From NCBI GenBank assembly GCA_029007825.1, contig JAQXIO010000039.1, forward strand, positions 1 through 62,804: a stretch of 62,804 bases of DNA, written 5' to 3'. Shown here piece after piece: positions 44,232 to 52,730 of the stretch (positions are counted from its first letter, which is position 1; the number at the start of each line of letters is the position of its first letter). The translations under genes and the position numbers were made by a program. Source of the stretch: Bacteroidales bacterium (GTDB lineage: Bacteria > Bacteroidota > Bacteroidia > Bacteroidales > JAQXIO01). The notes beneath the pieces are model-generated. The model was not told the origin of the DNA, ran no database searches, and saw nothing but the letters and a program-made list of their open reading frames with translations.

Positions 44232-45101
44232 ATGCAACCTATGACAATACAATTAAAAATCCGAATCGTTTTAATCGTTTTATTTCTATCGGGCAGCGTG
44301 CATGCGCAGGATTTAATCGTTACGAAAAAAAACGATTCGATCCGTTGCCATATCATAAAAATGGAGAAGGGGGTTATTTATTATTCTTACCTGAAAAACG
44401 GAAAGCTGAGAAATGCGAAAATAAGCAAAGAAGAAACTACCTCTTACCAAGAGTCTTATTTCAAGGAAAAAGAGAAACCGAAGCAACATTTACCGTCCGG
44501 CACTCCTTCGCCCTGGCGTATCGTCTTCAAAGGGGGATATAGCTGGATGACTGCCCGGGTAAACGGCCATATTACAAGCTATTTATCGGATTATGCAAAA
44601 GATTTCAAGCATGGTTTCCATATGGGTACTGAAGCCGACTATTTTTTTAACGACCATATCGGCTTAGGTGGGAAATTCACTTTTTATAAAAACAGAAATG
44701 AAGCGGATATAGCGGGATACGGGAGATTACGCGATAATGCCACTTGTTTTTATCTTGCCCCGACTTTTATTACCCGTTTTAGAGACAGGAGCGACAGGAA
44801 TACTATCCTTATAGATGCTTCCATCGGTTATTTTTCTTACCGTGACAACGGGAGTGCAGGATGGCAGAGCGGAATTCTCGAAGGAAAAACCTGTGGTTTC
44901 CAGATGGGTCTCGGTTATGAAAGAAGAGTAAGTGAGAGCTTCTCGATCGGCGGTGAGTTTTCGTTTTTGCTTGCCTCGAAAAGATGGTTAAAGTATAAGA
45001 GTGGCGGAAGCAGTTCGATGATAAGGCTGGACGAGCGCGAAAACCTGAGCAGGATCGACATCTCGCTGTTCGTGGCGTTCAGACCGGGAAGGAAGAGGTA
45101 A
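44232..45101 (+). CDS. Secreted beta-barrel-like protein B4
   Basis: A 289-residue paralogue, the last of the array. The signal peptide ends at VHAQD; the true start may be ATG 44241 (MTIQLKIRIV) instead of 44232. The N-terminal motif is NDSIRCHIIKMEKGVIYYSY. The barrel part keeps the family landmarks (WRIVFKGGYSWMTA, GFHMGTEADYFFNDHIGLGG, KFTFYKN, GLGYERRVSESFSIGG, IDISLFVAFRPG). It is the most diverged member in its middle part. Confidence 0.74.
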   Translation: MQPMTIQLKIRIVLIVLFLSGSVHAQDLIVTKKNDSIRCHIIKMEKGVIYYSYLKNGKLRNAKISKEETTSYQESYFKEKEKPKQHLPSGTPSPWRIVFKGGYSWMTARVNGHITSYLSDYAKDFKHGFHMGTEADYFFNDHIGLGGKFTFYKNRNEADIAGYGRLRDNATCFYLAPTFITRFRDRSDRNTILIDASIGYFSYRDNGSAGWQSGILEGKTCGFQMGLGYERRVSESFSIGGEFSFLLASKRWLKYKSGGSSSMIRLDERENLSRIDISLFVAFRPGRKR

Positions 45102-45377
45102 AAGTGTTCCAGAGAAAATAAAAACCGTCCAGGCATTTTTCCGGATAAATCCGTAATAGCAAAAACTTCTGTCGGTTTTGTTGCATGTGTCGTCGTTTCG
45201 CAGATGCAGAGAATAAATTATTATAAAAAATCGTACCGGCAAACAGTATAAATTAAAGGGATAAGCTCTTTCCTATATTTTCGCAAAGAAGGTAAAGGTC
45301 GTGGCAAGGAAGAGGCTATTTCACCGGAAACAGGCTGTAAATAATATTTATCGCAGAGCAGAGAAACGGGGTTTTGT
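45102..45377. other. Gap without genes, 276 bases
   Basis: No coding frame or RNA is visible between the A/B array and the GH92 promoter. Confidence 0.4.
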
Positions 45378-45409
45378 TTTGGTCGTTTCGGGGAGGTTTG
45401 TTACTTTTA
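45378..45409 (+). promoter_or_regulatory. Promoter of the GH92 gene
   Basis: TTTG at 45378-45381, a 20-base spacer, and TACTTTTA at 45402-45409, which differs from the -7 consensus only in the last base. The start codon follows after 26 bases. Confidence 0.6.
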
Positions 45410-45435
45410 TCGCGTGACCTGTAATTTTTAATAGC

Positions 45436-47652
45436 ATGAAGCGTTTATCTACTTTCCTGTATCTGTTTTTTCTTTGTTTTTTCCTTACCGGGGGCATGGC
45501 TGCGGAGCGCGAACCGGTGGATTACGTGAATACGCGTATCGGGAATATCAGTCATTTGCTGGTTCCTACTTTCCCGACTACGCACCTGCCGCACAGTATG
45601 CTGCGGATGATTCCTGGGCATCATGAGTTCGTAACCGACCGTATGAGCGGGCTTCCGCTGAATGTTCCGTCGCACCGGCAGGGGGATGTGCTGATCATGA
45701 TGCCTTATTGCGGGGAGAAAGAGGGGCTGAGTCCTTCTATCCAGTATCGCTACGACCATGAGGTTTCGGCTCCATACCGGTATTCGGTATGGTTCGACGA
45801 TTATGGGGTGACGGCTGAGTTCGTGCCTCAGGAGAAGGCTGCTATTTTTTCTTTTACCTACGAGGAGCCGGGCTCACGTTATATTATGCTGAAAACGGCG
45901 GGTACGGGAGAGCTGCAGGTTAACGGCAATACGCTAAGCGGTTATGAGAATTGCCGTGGTGCGAAACACTATTTTTATATGGAGTTCGACCAGACACCCA
46001 CCGAATCGGGAAAGCTGGAAAACGGAAACGGAAGCGTAGTTTATGTGGGTTTCGGAGAGAGGGTGCCTTGCGTACGAGCGCGTTACGGTATTTCTTATAT
46101 CGACACGGAGCAGGCCCGCAAGAACCTGAACAAGGAGGTTAAGGGTTTCGACCTTGCTCCTTTGATAAAGAATGCGCGTGCGGCATGGAACAGGGCTTTG
46201 GGTAAAATCAAGGTCGAGGGGGGAACGGAAGACGAGCGGATTACTTTTTATACTGCTTTGTACCGTTGCCATGAACGGATGATCCGCATTTCGGAGGATG
46301 GCAGGTATTTCAGCGGCTTCGACGGAAAAGTGCATAACGACGAGGGGGTAACGTTTATGACGGACGACTGGGCGTGGGATACGTACCGGGCTTTGCATCC
46401 GCTGCAGATTTTACTGGACGGCAAGATGTCGTCGGATATGCTGACTTCTTTTATCCGGATGTACGAGCAATCGGGTTGGATTCCGACTTTTCCCAGTGTG
46501 TCCGGGGATTTGCATTGTATGAACGGAAACCATGCCGCTTCTATATTTGCCGATGCTTTGTGCAAGGGTATCGATTTCGATGTGGAGAAGGCTTTCGAGG
46601 GGATGAGCCATACGGTGATGACGGAGAGCATGATTCCGTGGTACAGGGGGCCGAAAACGGCTCTGGACGATTTTTACCATGAGAACGGCTGGTTCCCGGC
46701 GTTGCATCCGGACGAGAAAGAGACTTTCCCTCAGGTAAGCGATTTCGAAAAACGGGAGGCGGTGGCGGTGAGCTTAGCGGCTTCTTACGATGACTGGTGT
46801 ATTTCGCGTATGGCAAAAGCGTTATCGAGGCAGCAGGATTTTACGTTTTTCTACGACCGTTCGTATAATTACCGGAAATTATTCAACAGGGAGACGGGGT
46901 TCTTCCATCCGAAAGACAGTGCGGGCAATTTTATAGAGCCGTTCGATTATATTTTCTCGGGGGGAATCGGTTCTCGGGCTTATTACGACGAGAATAATGC
47001 GTGGACGTATATATGGGATGTGCCGCATAATATAGCGGACCTGATCGATCTGTTCGGGAGCAGGGAGGCGTTTACGAAGAAACTGGATACTCTTTTTACG
47101 GTGGGATTGCAACGCAGCAAGTGGGAGTATTACGCGGTGCAGCCGGATGCTACCGGAAACGTGGGACAATTTGTAATGGGGAACGAGCCGAGTTTCCATA
47201 TTCCTTACCTGTATAATTATGCGGGTGAGCCGTGGAAAACGCAAAAGCGTATCCGGATGCTTATGGAGAGCTGGTTCCGCAACGACCTGATGGGTATCTG
47301 CGGCGACGAGGACGGGGGCGGTATGTCTGCTTTTTATGTCTTTTCGGCTATGGGTTTCTATCCGGTAACGCCGGGTCTTCCGTCGTATAATATCGGGAGC
47401 CCTATTTTCAGTAAGGTTACATTGACGTTAGACAATGGCAGGGTGTTTACGGTAATCGCAAAGGGTGCGTCGAAGGAGAATAAGTATATCCGTTCGGCCC
47501 GCCTGAACGGAAAAGAGCATAACCAACCGTGGTTTACGCACGACGATCTTATGAAGGGCGGCGTGCTGGAGCTGACCATGGGGAACCGTCCGAATAAATC
47601 GTGGGGCGTATCGCCGGATGCGGCTCCTCCTTCGGAAGGGGTACGGAAATAA
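45436..47652 (+). CDS. GH92-family alpha-mannosidase, secreted
   Basis: A 738-residue exo-acting glycosidase of family GH92, calcium-dependent, which removes alpha-linked mannose from N-glycans or yeast mannan with inversion. A signal peptide (1-22) precedes an N-terminal beta sandwich (about 25-230) and the alpha/alpha six-barrel. The catalytic landmarks are visible: NEPSFH with the acid E584, and GDEDGGG with D624/D626 as base residues; WDTYRALHPL and AFYVFSAMGFYPVTPG are also family marks. The length is normal. It is a single gene with its own promoter and no SusC/SusD pair in the window, so it is not part of a visible polysaccharide utilisation locus. Confidence 0.95.
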   Translation: MKRLSTFLYLFFLCFFLTGGMAAEREPVDYVNTRIGNISHLLVPTFPTTHLPHSMLRMIPGHHEFVTDRMSGLPLNVPSHRQGDVLIMMPYCGEKEGLSPSIQYRYDHEVSAPYRYSVWFDDYGVTAEFVPQEKAAIFSFTYEEPGSRYIMLKTAGTGELQVNGNTLSGYENCRGAKHYFYMEFDQTPTESGKLENGNGSVVYVGFGERVPCVRARYGISYIDTEQARKNLNKEVKGFDLAPLIKNARAAWNRALGKIKVEGGTEDERITFYTALYRCHERMIRISEDGRYFSGFDGKVHNDEGVTFMTDDWAWDTYRALHPLQILLDGKMSSDMLTSFIRMYEQSGWIPTFPSVSGDLHCMNGNHAASIFADALCKGIDFDVEKAFEGMSHTVMTESMIPWYRGPKTALDDFYHENGWFPALHPDEKETFPQVSDFEKREAVAVSLAASYDDWCISRMAKALSRQQDFTFFYDRSYNYRKLFNRETGFFHPKDSAGNFIEPFDYIFSGGIGSRAYYDENNAWTYIWDVPHNIADLIDLFGSREAFTKKLDTLFTVGLQRSKWEYYAVQPDATGNVGQFVMGNEPSFHIPYLYNYAGEPWKTQKRIRMLMESWFRNDLMGICGDEDGGGMSAFYVFSAMGFYPVTPGLPSYNIGSPIFSKVTLTLDNGRVFTVIAKGASKENKYIRSARLNGKEHNQPWFTHDDLMKGGVLELTMGNRPNKSWGVSPDAAPPSEGVRK

Positions 47653-47871
47653 TCCGTTAAAATTATTTACAGGTGTACAACTGTGTGCCATGGCGGCTGC
47701 ACTCTAAATTTTCTTTACGCAGGGGGATGGTGTGGTTTCTGTATCTATTGGTTATGCGTTTGTCTTATTTTCCGTTTTTCTTCTATAATGCCTTTATTTT
47801 CAAAGAATACGGCCCGAAGAAGATTATTACATCGGGAGCAGGCCAGTTATTTTCAACGGCTGTTGTGCGCT

Positions 47872-50112
47872 TTATGCAATAATCTGTATTTCTTCGGGCC
47901 ATCTTCCACTCATCACAAGGCCTATTTTTTCATCATAAATTCCGGGGTCTTTCTGTACCCATATACCTTTCAGAGGCTCTATCGCTCCACTGTTCTTCAT
48001 CTCTTCGAAATCTTCGTGCCGCACCGTGATTGCATAGTCCTGTAATTTCCGAAGGAGATTACGATTTATATCCTCTTTTTTCAACCGCTTTATCAGCTCT
48101 TTTCCTTTTTCCCATGCGACTACGACCGTATGTTCTCCGCTGTCGTCGAGTATATGGAATTTCGCCGCGGCTTCAGCAAACGAGAAAACGCAGTCTCCGG
48201 CCCCGTCGCAGAGCAATTGTGCTATTCCGTCGGCATCGTATGCCGGAGTGCGCGTATAAAACTTTTCAAAACAGGAGGCTTGCACGGAGGGTAGAAAGAG
48301 GTATTCGGTGTTGGTTATCTTGTGCATTATTTCATCGAGGACGGCTGCGGATTCTTCCATAAATCCGGAAGGTATCTTTTCTTCGCCTTTGAATACTTTT
48401 ACGATTCCGTTTGCGGTCATCTCGCCTTCGCGATTGCAGCGTCCGGCAGCCAGTATCACCGATTCGATTCCTGCTGCAGCGCGGTAGACCACCGGGAAAT
48501 CTATATCTATCCCCGCTTCGACGACGGGTGTAGCTACTACCGTGACGGGTACCCCTTGCGCACGGCATTTTCTTATCGTGTTTATGGTTTCCAGCATGTG
48601 CGCGGGACACATCATCCGGGAAAGGTGTAACGTTCCGGAGGGCATCCGTTCGAATATGCGCCGTGCTTCACGGCGTGTATTAACAATGCAGAGGAGGCTT
48701 TCGTAGCGTTTCATTTCTTCTGCTATCGCATCGTAATCCTGCCCGGAGGAGAATAGCAAGCGCACACGACCGAGCTTAACCGCCAGACGGTCTATGTTCG
48801 GCATGATTTCCCGTATTCCGGGCAACGCTTCGCAGGTGATTTTCCGGGCTTTTACAGATCCCGAGAAAACGGGTTGCATGGCAGCGGTGCAGAGGGCGGA
48901 AACGCCGAAAAGCGAGACGAGCGTGCGCAGAGAGGCACATACGGGTTCGAGCCGGCTGGGTGGTATCTGTTGTGCTTCATCGAGTATTATCACGCTGTCA
49001 CACAGGTTGTGTAGCTTACGGCATTGCGTGCCTTTCGCTGCATAAAGAGAACGGAAGAGAAGGTCATTGGTCGTTACAATGACCGGTGCGTCCCAGTTTT
49101 CGGCTGCCATTCCATATATGAAATCATCTTCTCCGACCAGATCGCTGTGGTGTTCCACTATATTTTCATCGCCAAATATCTGCCGGAGGGTCTGTGCTAT
49201 CTGTGCCGTAGTGGTTGTGCAGGGAACGGCTATGACGACCCGCCTTTTCCCGTATTTCAGGGCATGCCTCAACGCCCAGGCTACGGAAGCAAGTGTTTTA
49301 CCTCCGCCCGAAGGCACGGTGAGGCTAAAGAACCCCGGTTCCATTTCCGCTGCATCGCAGCAACCGTCGTACACTTCCGAACGCAACCGTCCGACGATTG
49401 TACCGGAGCTTAGTTTCGGGATATGCCTATCCAGCTGCATTTTCAAATACTCAAAAACGATTCGGGGGTTGTCCGTTCGGGACGGTGGCCGGCGTACCAT
49501 AAAGCGTTCGTTATCGAGATAGTCGGCATCGACCAATGCCGAGAAGAGCATTCTTATCCAGAAATGAAAATTCTCTCTGTTCAGCACCCCTTTCGATCTG
49601 ATATCCTGCGCCATCTGCCCGAGCACGGACTGCAGCAATCCGGTCTGTACTGTTTTTCCGTCTGCTTCTCTATCAAGGCGTTCGGAAAGGTCTTTCCAAT
49701 CGGGCAACCCGCCTTGCAGCCCGGCAATGCAATAAGCTACCGGAGGAAGCTTGCGTCCGTACATCGCCCCTGCCAACGTGTGATCGGGTTTCTCTTTTTC
49801 CCATTTTCCTTTCATGTACCCCGAAGTTATGCAGGCATATTCCTGATATTCGTCCGTATGCTTGCCGAGATCGTGGAGCAATCCGCAGATGCGTCCCCAG
49901 GGTGCACTGTCGAACTCCGCAGAAAACTTTTCTGCGAGTACGGACGTACCCGAGAGATGTTCTTCCAGGTTGTGAATTTTATAACCGGATTGTGTCAAAA
50001 GGATGTGTCCGATGTCTGAACGGAACCCGCTTGTGTCTTTCTTCATACTTTCCATTTCAAGTTTTTGCCCTCTTCCGGATCGTATACCGAATCTTTTTTT
50101 TATGCATTCCAT
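47872..50112 (-). CDS. Orphan Cas3-like helicase with degenerate HD nuclease
   Basis: A 746-residue protein homologous to Cas3 of type I-C along its full length, but with no other cas gene or array near it. The HD domain keeps LLHDLGK (H80, D81), H111 and LVDAD (D195), but the HH pair of AGHHAGLPD is AGLQGGLPD here (L132, Q133), so metal binding and nuclease activity should be weakened or lost. The helicase keeps Walker A PSGGGKT (267-273), DEAQ, ATPVVEAGIDIDF and AAGRCNREGE, though the TTATQP motif is CTAAMQP. A later start at ATG 50055 is possible. It is convergent with GH92, about 29 kb from the I-C locus. It may be an old duplicate with a new role, or a decaying relic. Confidence 0.88.
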   Translation of the reverse strand: MECIKKRFGIRSGRGQKLEMESMKKDTSGFRSDIGHILLTQSGYKIHNLEEHLSGTSVLAEKFSAEFDSAPWGRICGLLHDLGKHTDEYQEYACITSGYMKGKWEKEKPDHTLAGAMYGRKLPPVAYCIAGLQGGLPDWKDLSERLDREADGKTVQTGLLQSVLGQMAQDIRSKGVLNRENFHFWIRMLFSALVDADYLDNERFMVRRPPSRTDNPRIVFEYLKMQLDRHIPKLSSGTIVGRLRSEVYDGCCDAAEMEPGFFSLTVPSGGGKTLASVAWALRHALKYGKRRVVIAVPCTTTTAQIAQTLRQIFGDENIVEHHSDLVGEDDFIYGMAAENWDAPVIVTTNDLLFRSLYAAKGTQCRKLHNLCDSVIILDEAQQIPPSRLEPVCASLRTLVSLFGVSALCTAAMQPVFSGSVKARKITCEALPGIREIMPNIDRLAVKLGRVRLLFSSGQDYDAIAEEMKRYESLLCIVNTRREARRIFERMPSGTLHLSRMMCPAHMLETINTIRKCRAQGVPVTVVATPVVEAGIDIDFPVVYRAAAGIESVILAAGRCNREGEMTANGIVKVFKGEEKIPSGFMEESAAVLDEIMHKITNTEYLFLPSVQASCFEKFYTRTPAYDADGIAQLLCDGAGDCVFSFAEAAAKFHILDDSGEHTVVVAWEKGKELIKRLKKEDINRNLLRKLQDYAITVRHEDFEEMKNSGAIEPLKGIWVQKDPGIYDEKIGLVMSGRWPEEIQIIA

Positions 50113-50356
50113 TCGGTTCTCTGCAAATTAGCCCTTCGTTGTACTGAAATAATCAAAAATAGATGATCTGTATCTGTCATTGGATAAATCTGTTACAAAT
50201 TCATATGAATTTCGATACAATTTCAGTACAATAAAAAAAGCAACCGGCTATCTATCAACCTTAAATAAAACTTTTTTCTCTCCGGCTATTCTTCTCTCCC
50301 GAGCAAAAGTGAGGTGTTTTACGGCGTTTCTTCCCGGAACGGTTTTAATTAATTGT

Positions 50357-50364
50357 TATATTTG
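50357..50364 (+). promoter_or_regulatory. -7 box of tex
   Basis: TATATTTG matches TAnnTTTG, 71 bases before the tex start. Confidence 0.5.
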
Positions 50365-50435
50365 CAACCATTAATATTCACGGCGGCGAGGGGAAACGAT
50401 ACTTATTTTCACACTGCGCCGGTTAACCGATACCT

Positions 50436-52562
50436 ATGACAGAATTATTCAGCCGACTGATCGGCTCAGAGCTAAACCTCAGCACCAAGAGGGTTGCCAA
50501 TACTTTACAGTTATTAGAAGGTGGGGCTACGGTGCCCTTTATCAGCCGTTACCGGAAAGAGGCAACGGAGGGGATGGACGAAGTACAGGTTGCGGCGGTT
50601 AAGGAGCGCTATGAGAAGCTGTGCGAACTGCAGAAACGGAAGGAGTCTATTTTATCGACTATACGGGAGCAGGGTAAGCTGACTCCGGAACTGGAAAAGC
50701 GATTAGAGGAGTGCTGGGAGAGCACTACCATCGAGGACTTATACCTGCCTTATAAGCCTAAGCGCCAGACGCGTGCGGAGAGTGCCCGAAAGAACGGGCT
50801 GGAGCCGCTGGCGAAAATTCTGATTAGCCAACGTGAGGAAAATATCGAGGCGAAGGCGGAACGTTTCCTGAACGAACAGGTTACGGATGTTGCCTCTGCT
50901 TTGCAGGGTGCAAAAGATATTATCGCGGAGTGGGTCAGCGAGGACGAGGATAACCGGAACCGGGTGCGGAATGCTTTCCGCCGCGAAGGCATGATTACGG
51001 CCAAGGTGGTGAAGGGTAAAGAGACGGAGGGCGAGAAGTATCGCGATTATTTCGATTTCGAGGAGCCGTTGCGGCGATGTAGTTCGCACCGTTTATTGGC
51101 GATACGCCGCGGTGAGGAGGAGGGTTTTCTCCGGGTTTCGATTTCACCGCAGAGCGAAGAGTGCAAAGAGCGTTTACAGCAACGGTATGTACGGGGGAAC
51201 GGCGCTTGTTCGGGTTATGTGGCGGAGGCGGTTGCGGACGGGTACAAGCGGTTGCTGAAACCTTCGATCGAGACGGAGTTCGCGCAGTCGTCGAAACTGA
51301 AAGCGGACGAGGAGGCTATCCGGGTCTTTGCGGAGAATCTGCGGCAGTTGCTGCTGGCTGCGCCTCTCGGGGAGAAGCGTACACTGGCCATCGACCCGGG
51401 ATTCCGGACGGGGTGCAAGGTGGTGTGTTTAGATGCGCAGGGGAATTTGCTGCATAACGAGACGATTTATCCGCATGCTCCTCAGAACGAATGGGGCAAA
51501 GCGGGGAATAAAATAGTAAAATTGGCGGAGGCGTACCAGATCGAGGCTATCGCTATCGGAAACGGCACGGCGGGACGGGAGACGGAGGCTTTTATTTCGT
51601 CGTTGCGTTTCGACCGGAAGGTGCAGGTGTTCGTGGTGAGCGAGAACGGGGCTTCTATTTACTCGGCATCGAAAACGGCGCGTGAGGAGTTTCCGGATTA
51701 CGACGTTACGGTGCGCGGTGCGGTGAGCATCGGCAGACGGTTGCTGGATCCTCTGGCGGAGTTGGTAAAGATCGACCCGAAGTCGATCGGGGTGGGACAA
51801 TACCAGCACGACGTGGACCAGACCTTGCTGCGGAAGGCTTTGGATAGCACGGTGGAGAGTTGCGTAAATTCGGTGGGTGTGAACCTGAACACGGCGAGCA
51901 AGCATTTGTTGACTTATATTTCGGGGTTAGGGGCTTCGCTGGCTCAGAATATCGTCAATTTCCGTACGGAGAACGGACCGTTCCGTTCGCGCAGGGAGTT
52001 GCTGAAGGTTCCGCGCATGGGTGCGAAGGCTTTCGAGCAGTCGGCGGGTTTCCTGCGTATTCCGCAGGGGGACACGGCTTTGGATAATACGGCAGTGCAT
52101 CCGGAGAGTTATACGGTGGTAGAGCGTATGGCGAAAGATTTAGGTTGCAGCGTGGACGACCTGATTGCCAAAAGGGAGCTACGGGATAAGATTGTGCCGG
52201 AGCGTTACTGTACGGAGACAACGGGGATGCCTACTTTATTGGATATTTTAGCGGAACTGGAGAAGCCGGGAAGAGATCCGCGCTCGACGATAAAGGTTTT
52301 CGAGTTCGACCGCTCGGTGAAAACGATTGCGGATTTGAAGGAGGGGATGGTTTTGCCGGGTATCGTGACGAATATCACGAATTTCGGGTGTTTCGTGGAT
52401 GTGGGTATCAAGGAGAACGGCTTGGTGCATATCTCGGAACTGGCGGATCGTTTCGTTTCCAATCCGGCGGATGTGGTTTCGATTCACCAGCATGTGCAGG
52501 TGCGGGTTCTTTCGGTGGATATGGAGCGGAAGCGGGTACAGCTTTCGATGAAGGGGATTTGA
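50436..52562 (+). CDS. tex: Tex-family RNA-binding transcription accessory protein
   Basis: A 708-residue homologue of Tex/Spt6 core proteins, which bind nucleic acids and associate with the transcription machinery. Domains in order are the N-terminal helical part with FISRYRKEATEGMDEVQV, a YqgF/RNase H-like domain starting at TLAIDPGFRTGCKVVCLDAQG (near residue 315), a helix-hairpin-helix part (SKHLLTYISGLGASLAQNIV and RTENGPFRSRRELLKVPRMG) and a C-terminal S1 RNA-binding domain (LPGIVTNITNFGCFVDVGI, near residues 640-705). Length and order are normal. It stands alone and ends before a strong terminator. Confidence 0.97.
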   Translation: MTELFSRLIGSELNLSTKRVANTLQLLEGGATVPFISRYRKEATEGMDEVQVAAVKERYEKLCELQKRKESILSTIREQGKLTPELEKRLEECWESTTIEDLYLPYKPKRQTRAESARKNGLEPLAKILISQREENIEAKAERFLNEQVTDVASALQGAKDIIAEWVSEDEDNRNRVRNAFRREGMITAKVVKGKETEGEKYRDYFDFEEPLRRCSSHRLLAIRRGEEEGFLRVSISPQSEECKERLQQRYVRGNGACSGYVAEAVADGYKRLLKPSIETEFAQSSKLKADEEAIRVFAENLRQLLLAAPLGEKRTLAIDPGFRTGCKVVCLDAQGNLLHNETIYPHAPQNEWGKAGNKIVKLAEAYQIEAIAIGNGTAGRETEAFISSLRFDRKVQVFVVSENGASIYSASKTAREEFPDYDVTVRGAVSIGRRLLDPLAELVKIDPKSIGVGQYQHDVDQTLLRKALDSTVESCVNSVGVNLNTASKHLLTYISGLGASLAQNIVNFRTENGPFRSRRELLKVPRMGAKAFEQSAGFLRIPQGDTALDNTAVHPESYTVVERMAKDLGCSVDDLIAKRELRDKIVPERYCTETTGMPTLLDILAELEKPGRDPRSTIKVFEFDRSVKTIADLKEGMVLPGIVTNITNFGCFVDVGIKENGLVHISELADRFVSNPADVVSIHQHVQVRVLSVDMERKRVQLSMKGI

Positions 52563-52671
52563 TTCAGGGGCTGTGCTTCCAGAGTATTTCAGGGTGTAAA
52601 TTCCCGGAGTATTCTAAGAGTGTGCTACCATAGGGAGACGAATTCAGATTTTTCCGGAAAATCAAAAAATA

Positions 52672-52706
52672 TGCATGGACGGCCAATCATCGCCGTCCAT
52701 GTTTTT
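52672..52706. terminator. Bidirectional terminator between tex and the HD-ATPase gene
   Basis: CATGGACGGC (52674-52683) pairs perfectly with GCCGTCCATG (52692-52701) and is followed by TTTTTAATTTT; the other side is A-rich, so it serves both convergent genes. Confidence 0.85.
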
Positions 52707-52730
52707 AATTTTCGTTTTACCTACCCTTCC

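Noticed and set aside
45436..47652. A polysaccharide utilisation locus around GH92
   Set aside because: No SusC/SusD pair, transporter or second glycoside hydrolase lies next to it, so the gene is treated as isolated.
47673..47882. Plus-strand frame of 69 codons with a hydrophobic, aromatic stretch
   Set aside because: It lies directly after GH92, without a promoter, and overlaps the 3' end of the orphan cas3. It could be a relic, but there is no positive evidence.
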